NCBI GenBank assembly: GCA_964036045.1
Contig: OZ038383.1
Span: forward strand, 63,555,725 to 63,619,724
Direction of reading: 5' to 3'
DNA length: 64,000 bases
From: Eutreptiella sp. 'Long Island Sound 2002'
Lineage: Eukaryota; Euglenozoa; Euglenophyceae; Eutreptiales; Eutreptiaceae
Position 1 is the first letter of the stretch. Each line of letters begins with the position of its first letter. Shown here piece after piece: positions 1 through 11,216 of the stretch. The translations under genes were made by a program, and so were the position numbers. The notes under the pieces were generated by a model. It was not told the origin of the DNA. It did no database searches and saw nothing but the letters and a program-made list of their open reading frames with translations.

Positions 1-197
1 AGACATGCTTTACATAGCTTGGATGGTCATTTTAGGTGATCAGAATATCAAAAAAAAAGGTTTGCAAACTTCGATTTTCGATTTTCGAGCTGCCTAGGGT
101 GAAATCTTGCATAAGGAGGTTGTGTACCCATCCCTTGGGAGACACACCGCCCCCCCGCCCAATACCCATATAAGGGAACAACACGTAAAGACGGCGT
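1..197. repeat. ~200-bp satellite monomer, left edge of array
   Basis: This is the same monomer as in 3638-4722: acatgctttacat, then ggatggtcattttaggtgatca, then an A-rich stretch and a C-rich stretch, ending acacgtaaagacggcgt. The array continues off the left edge of the window and is interrupted at 198 by the GC-rich insert. Confidence 0.85.
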
Positions 198-239
198 TTG
201 TCTTTTAGCGTCCATTGCCCTATGTACAAAGGTCGAGGG

Positions 240-1290
240 GCGGGAAGGTGGGCCGAGTCGAGTTCGGGCGCCCGTGTCCTCTTCTACGAGCCACCAGCCT
301 GTGTCCGCACGGCGTCCAAGTGGGACGAGGCGGTCGTGACTAAGTCACTTCCGAACTAGCCCTTCCGTGCAGCCGCTGCCGCGGTGCCCTTCCTCCCTTG
401 GCTGGGTTACCCGGCGCCCCGGAGGACGCGCCCGTCAGTGGGGGGCCGCCGCTGGTCGCCCCACGCCGCTGCTCCCCTCCACCCTGGGCCGGCCACAGGC
501 CGAGGCTCTGCGACGCCCCCTTGTACCATGTCTGGGGTGAGGCGGTCACCTCGTGACCCCCAACTCTCCGGGGTGGTTGTGGTCCCCCTTCCCCCCCCTT
601 GGAAGATCACCTTGCACGTGTCCTCGAGCTCAGCACACGGGGGTGGGGCGGCCCCCCCTCCCCGAGGATCGAGAACACCGCCAGAATCCACCTTGGGATG
701 GAACTTGTCCCCCCGTGGTCCGGCGGCTTGTTGTGCCCCCTTCTTGCCGGCTTGGGGCAGGGGGAGATTGTGGCGTTCACTGAGGTGAGGGGATGTGGCC
801 CCTCTCTTCTTGAGGAAGTGGTCCCCCGCGGGGGCACCCTCCCCCCTCCCGAACCCCTCGAGAGGGGTGCGTGTTGTTCCTTGGGCCACCCTCGGGGGCA
901 CAACACTTGGTGTGGGCGGGGGATGGTTACAGTCCCCCCACCCACCCGATGCCCCCATGGGGGGGGCACGCCCTCCCGTTCTCTGTGGCATGGTCCGCTG
1001 GGCCTGCGGTCGCCATGGCGTGGGGAAGGAGGCGACTCGGATCCCCCTCCTTCCACTGCACCATCGCGGGGTCTGAGGCCGTTGGGGCCAGCTGTTCCCC
1101 GTCCCTCCTCTAAACATGCCCTGGGCAGGCAGCCCCTACAGCCGGCAGGGGCCCTCCTTTCCCACAATCAGTGAGACGGGGCATTGGCACCCGAAGCGAC
1201 CGTGGCGTTACGCCGCTGCACCCCCTCCCTTGCCCTCGTGGTCGGGGGGGTAGGGGCACAGAGTCAGAACAAGGGGAGAGGGACGTGGAT
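240..1290. other. GC-rich stretch, no supported gene
   Basis: Both strands are open over long distances (236 codons minus at 407-1117, 191 codons plus at 599-1174). This is expected in G/C-run DNA, and neither frame shows a recognisable motif. If the candidate gene at 1292-3644 is real, part of this stretch may be its downstream region. Confidence 0.3.
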
Positions 1291-1291
1291 G

Positions 1292-3644
1292 TCAGGTCCA
1301 ATCCCATGCCCCGCATACAGACTCAGGCACCCCGAGTGGGCTGGGAGGCTGGGGTACCAGGCAACGGCGCAGACACAAGGGGGGGGGGGGGGACAGGCGC
1401 ACTGCCCTCTCCCGTAACCTCGCTAGCAGCAGCTCAATGTAGGCTGAGATGTGCCCCACTATGCAGTTGCGGGTGCAGCGCTCCTCCTGCACCATCTCCT
1501 AATTCAGATGGGCAAGTCCCCACGCCGCTAGTGTTGCCCCAGGTGACCCGAGTGCGCCACCATCGGCGCCACCTGCAGCCTGGTGGCTGCCACGAGGTGT
1601 ACGAGCGGGGATCTGGGCGCTTGGGGATGCAGCCCCAACAGCCCAAGGTGCCCCGAGAGCGCCACTAGCGGCGCTACCTGCAGCCTCCTGGCTGCCAGGA
1701 ACAGGGGCGCTCGGGGCGCTGGGGGATGCAGCCCCACCAGCCCCGGAGGCCCCGAGAGCGCCACCAGGGGCGCCAACCAGAGCCCGGCAACTGCCAAGTT
1801 TTGTGCGGAGGGCTCTGGGCGCCGTGGGATGCATCCCCACCAACCCCACGTGACCCGAGTGCGCCCCCATCGGCGCCACCTGCAGTCTCGTGGCTGCCAG
1901 GAACTGTGCAGAGGGTGCTCTGGGCGCTGGGGGATGCGGCCCCAATAGCCCCAGATGACCGAGAGCGCCACCGGCGGCGCCAACTGCAGCCCGGCGGCTA
2001 CCAAGAACTGTGCGGAGGGTGCTCTAGGCGCTGGGGGATGCATCCCGACCAGCCCCAGGCGACCCGAGTGCGCCACCATGGGTGCCATTTGCAGTCTGGT
2101 GGCCGCCACGAACTGTACGACCGGCGCTCTGGGCGCTGGGGGATGCATCCCCACCAGCCCTAGGTGCCCCGAGAGCGCCACCATCGGCGCCACCTGCAGC
2201 CTGGTGGCTGCCACGAACTGTGCGAGGGGCGCTCTAGGCGCTAGGGGATGCAGCCCCACTAGCCCTAGATGCCCCGAGAGCGCCACCAGTGGCACCAGCT
2301 GTAGCCCGGAGGCTGCCAGGAGCTGTGCGGGGAGTGCTCTTGGCGTTGGGGGATGCATCCCCACATGCCCCAGGTGACCCGTGTGCGCCACCATGGGCGC
2401 CACCTGCAGCTTGGTGGATGCCAGGAACTGCACGAGTGGGGCTCTGGGCGTTGGAAGATGCTTCCCCTGCAGCCCCATATGACCCGAGAGTGCCACCACC
2501 GGCGCCAGCTGCAGCCCGGCGGCTGCCAAAAACTATGCGGAGGGTGCTTTGGGCGCTAGGGGATGCATCCCCACCAGCCCCAGGTGACTCGAGAGCGCCA
2601 CCATCGGCGCCACGTACAGCCCGTTGGCTGCCATGAACTATGCTAGGGGCGCTCCGGGCGGTGGGGGATGCATCCCCACCAACCCGAGGTGCCACGAGAG
2701 CGCCACCGACGGACGGGCTGAAGCCCCTAAAGTGCCCTGGGACGTCGCGCCCCCCCACGGCGCCCACCTGGGCTATGGCCGTATAGACAGCCTCCGGGTG
2801 AGGGGGTAGGTCGGCCGCCGGGCACCCCAATGGAATGTGCACCGTGTTTCCCACAGTGTCCATGTCATATGCAGGCCGCTGGTTGCCCCAGAAAGTAGTT
2901 GAGCCCATCGCCGCGGCCTTTTCTGCTGCCGCGTCGTCGGCGTCAATGAGGTCGGCCCATGACCCCGCGCCGGGCAGAGTTTGTGGGGCCAAGGCGCTGG
3001 GGGACGCGTCCCCACCTGCCCCCGGCGTGCCTCGGGCCCCCTGCTGGCTGCACAAGAAACCGTCAGCCAGTGCAGCCACTGACGTGGCCCGTGCGGCCGC
3101 TACCTTGGCGGAGTTGCGGCGTAGAGCCGCCGCTGCGCGACGCTGGCGGCGGCTTGCGGTCGTCGGCACCGTCGTTGCTACCGACACGGACATCACCGCG
3201 GGGGGCAGGAAGGGCCAGCTAGCGCCCCCCTCCTTCTGCAGGGCGCCCTCACATACCCGATCGGGTGCGGGCGGTAGCGGCGGCGCGTGTGCCACCACGT
3301 CGTTGACGCCCCGATGGGGGGGGCAGGACCGCCCCCTGGTACCCGAAGATGCCCAGGGGGTCCGTCCCCGGGCAAGCAAGGTACACATCCTCGTTGATGC
3401 CCCGCTCAGCATCGTAAGCGTCCGGCCCGGCATGAGCGAGAAGGGACTGTCCCCCTTTGAGAGCCAACACCCCCCCAGGGTCCTCCGAGTCCATGATGTA
3501 TGTAAACGGTGCCAGGGGAGCTCCCCCGTCACGAGTGGCCGCCCGGGGCACGGACGTGGTGATTGCGGCTTGGCTAAGGTAGCCTCGCCACGTGCAGGCG
3601 CACAATAAGGGGCCTAAAAAACACGTAAATACGGCGTAAAACAT
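1292..3644 (-). CDS. candidate 35-residue-repeat protein, frame-broken
   Basis: I do not recognise the family. Reading from 3644 downward there is an acidic/Gly-rich head (3644 to about 3310). An Ala/Arg-rich helical stretch and a unique region follow (to about 2720). Next come about eleven 35-residue repeats of the type GDASPSAQS...GSRRAAAGAGGGALGSPGAG (about 2710-1560), and then a tail EMVQEERCTRNCIVGH...LLLARLRER (1495-1292) ending in TGA. The head and the middle are in different frames, and the switch coincides with a seven-G run at 3316-3322. Most repeats are exactly 105 bp. One of 104 and one of 103 shift the frame and then restore it. In-frame TAG codons at about 2231-2233, 2021-2023 and 1496-1498 would stop translation under the standard code. 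Two of them stand where sister repeats have CAG or CAA. All frames are open in a 105-bp repeat, so the repeat alone proves nothing; the unique flanks are the better evidence. The start codon is unknown. It could be a retroelement gag or a decayed gene. Confidence 0.35.
1560..2712. repeat. 105-bp tandem repeat (about 11 copies)
   Basis: Anchored on ggatgcatcccc-type boxes whose atgc lies at 1627, 1726, 1829, 1934, 2038, 2143, 2248, 2353, 2458, 2563 and 2668. The spacings are 99, 103, 105, 104 and then 105 six times. The tight multiple-of-three spacing suggests past selection for a reading frame. The boxes are palindromic (ggggatgcatcccc). Confidence 0.9.
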
Positions 3645-4722
3645 GCTTTACATATCTTGGATGGTCATTTTAGGTGATCACCATGGGCATAAAAACAAGT
3701 TTCGAAGACTTCAATTTTCGGCTGCCCAGGGTGAAAAACTGCATAAAGAGGCCGTTTACCAATCCCTTGGGGGACCCCCCCCCGTGCGATCAATACCCAA
3801 ATAGGGTGGAAACCACGCAAATACGGCCTAAAACATGCTTTACATACCTTGGATGGTCATTTTAGGTGGTCACAATATCAAAAAAACATGTTTTGCAGAC
3901 TTCGAGTTTTGAGCTACCTAGGGTGAAAAACTGCATACAGAGGTGGCGTACCCATCCCTTAGGAGCCACCCCCCCCCCCCCCCCGCCCAATACCCAAATG
4001 GGGTGAAAAACACGTAAATACGGCCTGAAACATGCTTCACATACCTTGGATAGTCATTTTAGTTGATCACAATATCATAAAAACAAGTTTCGAAAACTTC
4101 GGAACCTCAAAAATCGAAGTTTTCTAACTGCCCGGGGTAAAAACTACATAAGCACCGATCCGTTGGGAGACCCCCCCCCCCCCCGTGCGCTTATTACCCA
4201 AATATGGTGAAAAACATGGAAATACGGCCTAGAACATGCTTTACATACCTTGGATGGCATTTTGGGTGATCAAAATATCTGGGAAAAAAGGGGGGGTTTG
4301 GAAAACTTCGATTTTTGAGCTGCCTAGGGTGAAAAACCGCTTAAGGAGGTTGTGTACCAATCCCTTGGGAGACCCCCTGCCTCCCGTGCACTCAATACCC
4401 AAATAGCGTGAAAAACATGTAAACACGGCCTGAAACATGCTTTACATACCTTGGATGGTCATTTTAGGTGATCACAATATCACAAAAAACAAGTTTTCGC
4501 AAACTTCAAATTTTGAGCTGCCTAGGGTGAAAAAGTGCATAAGGAGGTTGTGTACCCATCCCTTGGAAGACACCCCCCCCCCCCGCCCAATACCCAAATA
4601 GGGTGAAAAACGTGTAAAAACGGCCTGAAACATGCTTTACATATCTTGGATGGTCATCTTAGGTGACTACAATATCATAAAAAACAAGTTTTGAAAACTA
4701 TGATTTTTACACTACTTGGGGT
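3638..4722. repeat. ~200-bp satellite array
   Basis: Monomers start (acatgc) at 3641, 3833, 4030, 4235, 4435 and 4630, with spacing 192-205 bp. Each has a conserved cggcctgaaacatgcttta box, ggtgatcacaatatca, a gctgcctagggtgaaaaa box and a variable poly-C tract of up to about 18 C. The last monomer is cut at about 4722, where the 48-bp array begins. No coding signal is seen. Confidence 0.92.
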
Positions 4723-5216
4723 GCCCGGGGAGACCCAACGCAAGGGGCCACACCACAAAGCGTGGATTGAGAGTCCTGTTCCCAACTCAAGGGGCCACGC
4801 AACTAAGGATGGTGTGTGACTCCCTGCCCCCAACTCAAGGGGTCACACAAAAAACCGTAGATTGTGAGTCCCTAACAGCAACTAAAGGGGCCACGCAACA
4901 AAGCGTGGACTGCGAGTTCCTAATCCCAACTCAAAGGGCCACGCAACAAAGCGTGGATTGCGACTCCTTGACCCCAACTCATGGCGCGACGCAACAAGGC
5001 GTGGATTGTGAGTCCCTTCCCCCAGCTCAAAAGGCCACGCAACAAAGCTTGGACTGCAAGTCCTTGACCCCAACTCAAAGGGCCACGCAACAAAGCGTGG
5101 ACTCCGATTCCCTGCCCCCAACTTAAGGGGCCACGCAACAAAGCTTGCATTGAGAGTCCCTGACACCAACTCTAAGGGATACACAACAAAGCGTGGGCTA
5201 AAGATCCTTGACGCCA

Positions 5217-8200
5217 ACTCAAGGGGCCACGCACTACGAGTCCCTGACCCAAATCAAAGGGCCACGCAATAAAGCATTGATTGAGAGTCTCTTACCCCAA
5301 CTCTAAGGGCCACACAACAAAGCGTGGACTGCGAGTCCTTGACCCCAACCCAAAGGGCCACTTAACAAAGTGTGGACTGCGAGTTCCTGACCGAACTCAG
5401 GGGGCCACACAATAAAGCTGCATTGACAGTCCCTAACACCAACTCAAAAGGCCACGCAACGAAGCGTGGATTGTGAGTCCCTTACCCCAACTCAAGGGCC
5501 CACGCAACAAAGCGTGGAATGCGCGTCTTTAACCCCAAATCAAGGGGCCATGCAACAAAGCGTGCATTGAGAGTCCCTGACACCAACTCCACAAGCCACG
5601 CAACAGAGTGTGGATTGCGAGTCCTTGACCCCAACTCAAGGGACCACACAAAAAAGCGTCGCTTGAAGATCCCTAATCCCAACTCAAAGGGCCACAACAA
5701 AGCGTGGATTGCGAGTCCTTGACCCCAACTCAAGGCGCGAAGCAACAAGGCGTGGATTGTGAGTCCCTTACCCAAGCTCAAAGGGCCACGCAACAAAGCT
5801 TGGACTGCAGTCCTTGACCCCAACTCAAAGGGCCACGCAACAAAGCGTGGACTCCGATTCCCTGCCCCCAACTTAAGGGGCCACGATACAAAGCTTGCAT
5901 TGAGAGTCCCTGACACCAACTCTAAGGGATACACAACAAAGCGTGGGCTAAAGATCCTTGACGCCAACTCAAGGGGCCACGCACTACGAGTCCCTGACCC
6001 AAATCAAAGGGCCACGCAATAAAGCATGGATTGAGAGTCTCTTACCGCAACTCTAAGGGCCACACAACAAAGCGTGGACTGCGAGTCCTTGACCCCAACC
6101 CAAAGGGCCACAGAGCAAAGTGTGGACTGCGAGTTCCTGACCGAACTGAGGGGGCCACACAACAAAGCTGCATTGACAGTCCCTAACACCAACTCAAAAG
6201 GCCAAGCAACGAAGCGTGGACTGTGAGTCCCTTACCCCAACTCAAGGGCCCACGCAACAAAGCGTGGAATGCGCGTCTTTAACCCCAAATCAAGGGGCCA
6301 TGCAACAAAGCGTGCATTGAGAGTCCCTGACACCAACTCCACGGGCCACGCAACAAAGTGTGTATTGCGAGTCCTTGACCCCAACTCGAGGGACCACACA
6401 AAAAAGCGTCGCTTGAGAGTCCCTAATCCCAACTCAAAGGGCCACAACAAAGCGTGGATTGCGAGTCCTTGACCCCAACTCAAGGCGCGAAGCAACAAGG
6501 CGTGGATTGTGAGTCCCTTACCCAAGCTCAAAGGGCCACGCAACAAAGCTTGGACTGCAGTCCTTGACCCCAACTCAAAGGGCCACGCAACAAAGCGTGG
6601 ACTCCGATTCCCTGCCCCCAACTTAAGGGGCCACGATACAAAGCTTGCATTGAGAGTCCCTGACACCAACTCTAAGGGATACACAACAAAGCGTGGGCTA
6701 AAGATCCTTGACGCCAACTCAAGGGGCCACGCACTACGAGTCCCTGACCCAAATCAAAGGGCCACGCAATAAAGCATTGATTGAGAGTCTCTTACCCCAA
6801 CTCTAAGGGCCACACAACAAAGCGTGGACTGCGAGTCCTTGACCCCAACCCAAAGGGCCACTTAACAAAGTGTGGACTGCGAGTTCCTGACCGAACTCAG
6901 GGGGCCACACAATAAAGCTGCATTGACAGTCCCTAACACCAACTCAAAAGGCCACGCAACGAAGCGTGGATTGTGAGTCCCTTACCCCAACTCAAGGGCC
7001 CACGCAACAAAGCGTGGAATGCGCGTCTTTAACCCCAAATCAAGGGGCCATGCAACAAAGCGTGCATTGAGAGTCCCTGACACCAACTCCACAAGCCACG
7101 CAACAGAGTGTGGATTGCGAGTCCTTGACCCCAACTCAAGGGACCACACAAAAAAGCGTCGCTTGAAAGTCCCTAATCCCAACTCAAAGGGCCACAACAA
7201 AGCGTGGATTGCGAGTCCTTGACCCCAACTCAAGGCGCGAAGCAACAAGGCGTGGATTGTGAGTCCCTTACCCAAGCTCAAAGGGCCACGCAACAAAGCT
7301 TGGACTGCAGTCCTTGACCCCAACTCAAAGGGCCACGCAACAAAGCGTGGACTCCGATTCCCTGCCCCCAACTTAAGGGGCCACGATACAAAGCTTGCAT
7401 TGAGAGTCCCTGACACCAACTCTAAGGGATACACAACAAAGCGTGGGCTAAAGATCCTTGACGCCAACTCAAGGGGCCACGCACTACGAGTCCCTGACCC
7501 AAATCAAAGGGCCACGCAATAAAGCATGGATTGAGAGTCTCTTACCGCAACTCTAAGGGCCACACAACAAAGCGTGGACTGCGAGTCCTTGACCCCAACC
7601 CAAAGGGCCACAGAGCAAAGTGTGGACTGCGAGTTCCTGACCGAACTGAGGGGGCCACACAACAAAGCTGCATTGACAGTCCCTAACACCAACTCAAAAG
7701 GCCAAGCAACGAAGCGTGGACTGTGAGTCCCTTACCCCAACTCAAGGGCCCACGCAACAAAGCGTGGAATGCGCGTCTTTAACCCCAAATCAAGGGGCCA
7801 TGCAACAAAGCGTGCATTGAGAGTCCCTGACACCAACTCCACGGGCCACGCAACAAAGTGTGTATTGCGAGTCCTTGACCCCAACTCGAGGGACCACACA
7901 AAAAAGCGTCGCTTGAGAGTCCCTAATCCCAACTCAAAGGGCCACAACAAAGCGTGGATTGCGAGTCCTTGACCCCAACTCAAGGCGCGAAGCAACAAGG
8001 CGTGGATTGTGAGTCCCTTACCCAAGCTCAAAGGGCCACGCAACAAAGCTTGGACTGCAGTCCTTGACCCCAACTCAAAGGGCCACGCAACAAAGCGTGG
8101 ACTCCGATTCCCTGCCCCCAACTTAAGGGGCCACGATACAAAGCTTGCATTGAGAGTCCCTGACACCAACTCTAAGGGATACACAACAAAGCGTGGGCTA

Positions 8201-9716
8201 AAGATCCTTGACGCCAACTCAAGGGGCCACGCACTACGAGTCCCTGACCCAAATCAAAGGGCCACGCAATAAAGCATTGATTGAGAGTCTCTTACCCCAA
8301 CTCTAAGGGCCACACAACAAAGCGTGGACTGCGAGTCCTTGACCCCAACCCAAAGGGCCACTTAACAAAGTGTGGACTGCGAGTTCCTGACCGAACTCAG
8401 GGGGCCACACAATAAAGCTGCATTGACAGTCCCTAACACCAACTCAAAAGGCCACGCAACGAAGCGTGGATTGTGAGTCCCTTACCCCAACTCAAGGGCC
8501 CACGCAACAAAGCGTGGAATGCGCGTCTTTAACCCCAAATCAAGGGGCCATGCAACAAAGCGTGCATTGAGAGTCCCTGACACCAACTCCACAAGCCACG
8601 CAACAGAGTGTGGATTGCGAGTCCTTGACCCCAACTCAAGGGACCACACAAAAAAGCGTCGCTTGAGAGTCCCTAATCCCAACTCAAAGGGCCACAACAA
8701 AGCGTGGATTGCGAGTCCTTGACCCCAACTCAAGGCGCGAAGCAACAAGGCGTGGATTGTGAGTCCCTTACCCAAGCTCAAAGGGCCACGCAACAAAGCT
8801 TGGACTGCAGTCCTTGACCCCAACTCAAAGGGCCACGCAACAAAGCGTGGACTCCGATTCCCTGCCCCCAACTTAAGGGGCCACGATACAAAGCTTGCAT
8901 TGAGAGTCCCTGACACCAACTCTAAGGGATACACAACAAAGCGTGGGCTAAAGATCCTTGACGCCAACTCAAGGGGCCACGCACTACGAGTCCCTGACCC
9001 AAATCAAAGGGCCACGCAATAAAGCATGGATTGAGAGTCTCTTACCGCAACTCTAAGGGCCACACAACAAAGCGTGGACTGCGAGTCCTTGACCCCAACC
9101 CAAAGGGCCACAGAGCAAAGTGTGGACTGCGAGTTCCTGACCGAACTGAGGGGGCCACACAACAAAGCTGCATTGACAGTCCCTAACACCAACTCAAAAG
9201 GCCAAGCAACGAAGCGTGGACTGTGAGTCCCTTACCCCAACTCAAGGGCCCACGCAACAAAGCGTGGAATGCGCGTCTTTAACCCCAAATCAAGGGGCCA
9301 TGCAACAAAGCGTGCATTGAGAGTCCCTGACACCAACTCCACGGGCCACGCAACAAAGTGTGTATTGCGAGTCCTTGACCCCAACTCGAGGGACCACACA
9401 AAAAAGCGTCGCTTGAGAGTCCCTAATCCCAACTCAAAGGGCCACAACAAAGCGTGGATTGCGAGTCCTTGACCCCAACTCAAGGCGCGAAGCAACAAGG
9501 CGTGGATTGTGAGTCCCTTACCCAAGCTCAAAGGGCCACGCAACAAAGCTTGGACTGCAGTCCTTGACCCCAACTCAAAGGGCCACGCAACAAAGCGTGG
9601 ACTCCGATTCCCTGCCCCCAACTTAAGGGGCCACGCAACAAAGCTTGCATTCAGAGTCCCTGACACCAACTCTAAGGGATACACAACAAAGCGTGGGCTA
9701 AAGATCCTTGAGGCCA
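5217..9716. repeat. higher-order repeat: three 1500-bp units (A+B 750-bp blocks)
   Basis: Six 750-bp blocks alternate as A-B-A-B-A-B. A blocks (5217, 6717, 8217) share cacttaacaaagtg and caagccacgcaacagag. B blocks (5967, 7467, 8967) share cacagagcaaagtg and cgggccacgcaacaaag. Copies 1500 bp apart differ at only a few positions, for example cttgaagat, cttgaaagt and cttgagagt at 5663, 7163 and 8663. Diverged 750-bp copies follow at 9717-11216. Confidence 0.9.
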
Positions 9717-11216
9717 ACTCAAGGGGCCACGCACTACGAGTCCCTGACCCAAATCAAAGGGCCACGCAATAAAGCATGGATTGGGAGTCAATTACCCCAA
9801 CTCTAAGGGCCACACAACAAAGCGTGGACTGCGAGTCCTTGACCCCAACCCAAAGGGCCACAGAGCAAAGTGTGGACTGCGAGTTCCTGACCGAACTGAG
9901 GGGGCCACACAACAAAGCTGCATTGACAGTCCCTAACACCAACTCAAAAGGCCACGCAACGAAGCGTGGATTGTGAGTCCCTTACCCCAACTCAAGGGCC
10001 CACGCAACAAAGCGTGGAATGCGCGTCTTTAACCCCAAATCAAGGGGCCGTGCAACAAAGCGTGCATTGAGAGTCCCTGACACCAGCTCCACGGGCCACG
10101 CAACAAAGTGTGGATTGCGAGTCCTTAACCCCAACTCAAGGGGGCACACAAAAAAGCGTCGCTTGAGAGTCCCTAATCCCAACTCAAAGGGCCACAACAA
10201 AGCGTGGATTGCGAGTCCTTGACCCCAACTCAAGGCGCGAAGCAACAAGGCGTGGATTGTGAGTCCCTTACCCCAGCTCAAAGGGCTACGCAACAAAGCT
10301 TGGACTCAAGTCCTTGACCCCAACTCAAAGGGCAACGCAACAAAGCATGGATTGCGAGTCCCTGCCCCCAACTTAAGGGGCCACGCAACAAAGCTTGCAT
10401 TGAGAGTCCCTCACACCAACTCTAAGGGCTACACAACAAAGCGTGAGCTAAAGATCCTTGACGCCAACTCAAGGGGCCACACACTACGAGTTCCCGACCC
10501 AAATCAAGGGGCCACGCAATAAAGCATGGATTGAGAGTCTCTTACCCCAACTCTAAGGGCCACACAACAAAGCGTGGACTGCGAGTCCTTGACCCCAACC
10601 CAAAGGGCCACTTAACAAAGTGTGGAATGCGAGTTCCTGACCGAACTGAAAGGGCCACACAACAAAGCTGCATTGACAGTCCCTAACACCAACTGAAAAG
10701 GCCACGCAACTAAGCGTGGATTAAGAGTCCCTTACCCCAACTCAAGGGCCCACGCAACAAAGCGTGGACTGCGCGTCTTTAACCCCAACTCAAGGGGCCA
10801 CGCGAAAAAGCGTGCATTGAGAGTCCCTGACACCAACTCCAGGGGCCACGCAACAAAGTGTGGATTGCGAGTCCTTGACCCCAACTCAAGGGGCCGCGGG
10901 ACAAAGTGTCGCTTGAGAGTCCCTAACCCCAACTCAAGGGGCCACGCAACTAAGGGTGGACTGCGAGTTCCTAACCCCAACTCAAGGGGCCCAACAACGA
11001 AACGTAGATTGTGAGTCTCTAACCCCAACTCAAGGGGCCACGCAGCAAAGCGTGGACAGCGAGTCCCTGACCCCAACTCAAGGGGCCACAAAACAAAGCG
11101 TGCTTTGCGAGTCCCTAACCCTAACTCAAAGGGCCACGCAACAAAGCTTGGATTGTGAGTGCCGTACCCCAACTCAAGGGGCCACGCAACAAAGCGTGAT
11201 TTGCGAGTCCTTAACC
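9717..11216. repeat. two diverged 750-bp higher-order copies
   Basis: They keep the monomer order of the 750-bp blocks but carry many private substitutions (for example gggcaacgcaac at 10331 and cttaacaaagtg at 10611). They are older than the A/B blocks and mark the edge of the recent amplification. Confidence 0.7.

Larger units (their letters stand above)
198..3620. other. GC-rich insert splitting the ~200-bp satellite
   Basis: The insert lies between two near-identical 17-mers, acacgtaaagacggcgt (181-197) and acacgtaaatacggcgt (3621-3637). These are the same phase of the satellite monomer. Composition changes abruptly to GC-rich with many G and C runs. The flanks could be a target duplication of a mobile insertion or simply neighbouring monomers. 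I found no terminal inverted repeats or LTRs. It carries the minus-strand 35-residue-repeat candidate gene. Confidence 0.5.

Noticed and set aside
407-1174. 191-236-codon ORFs in the GC-rich insert
   Set aside because: Open on both strands at once. Pro/Gly/Arg composition is explained by G and C runs.
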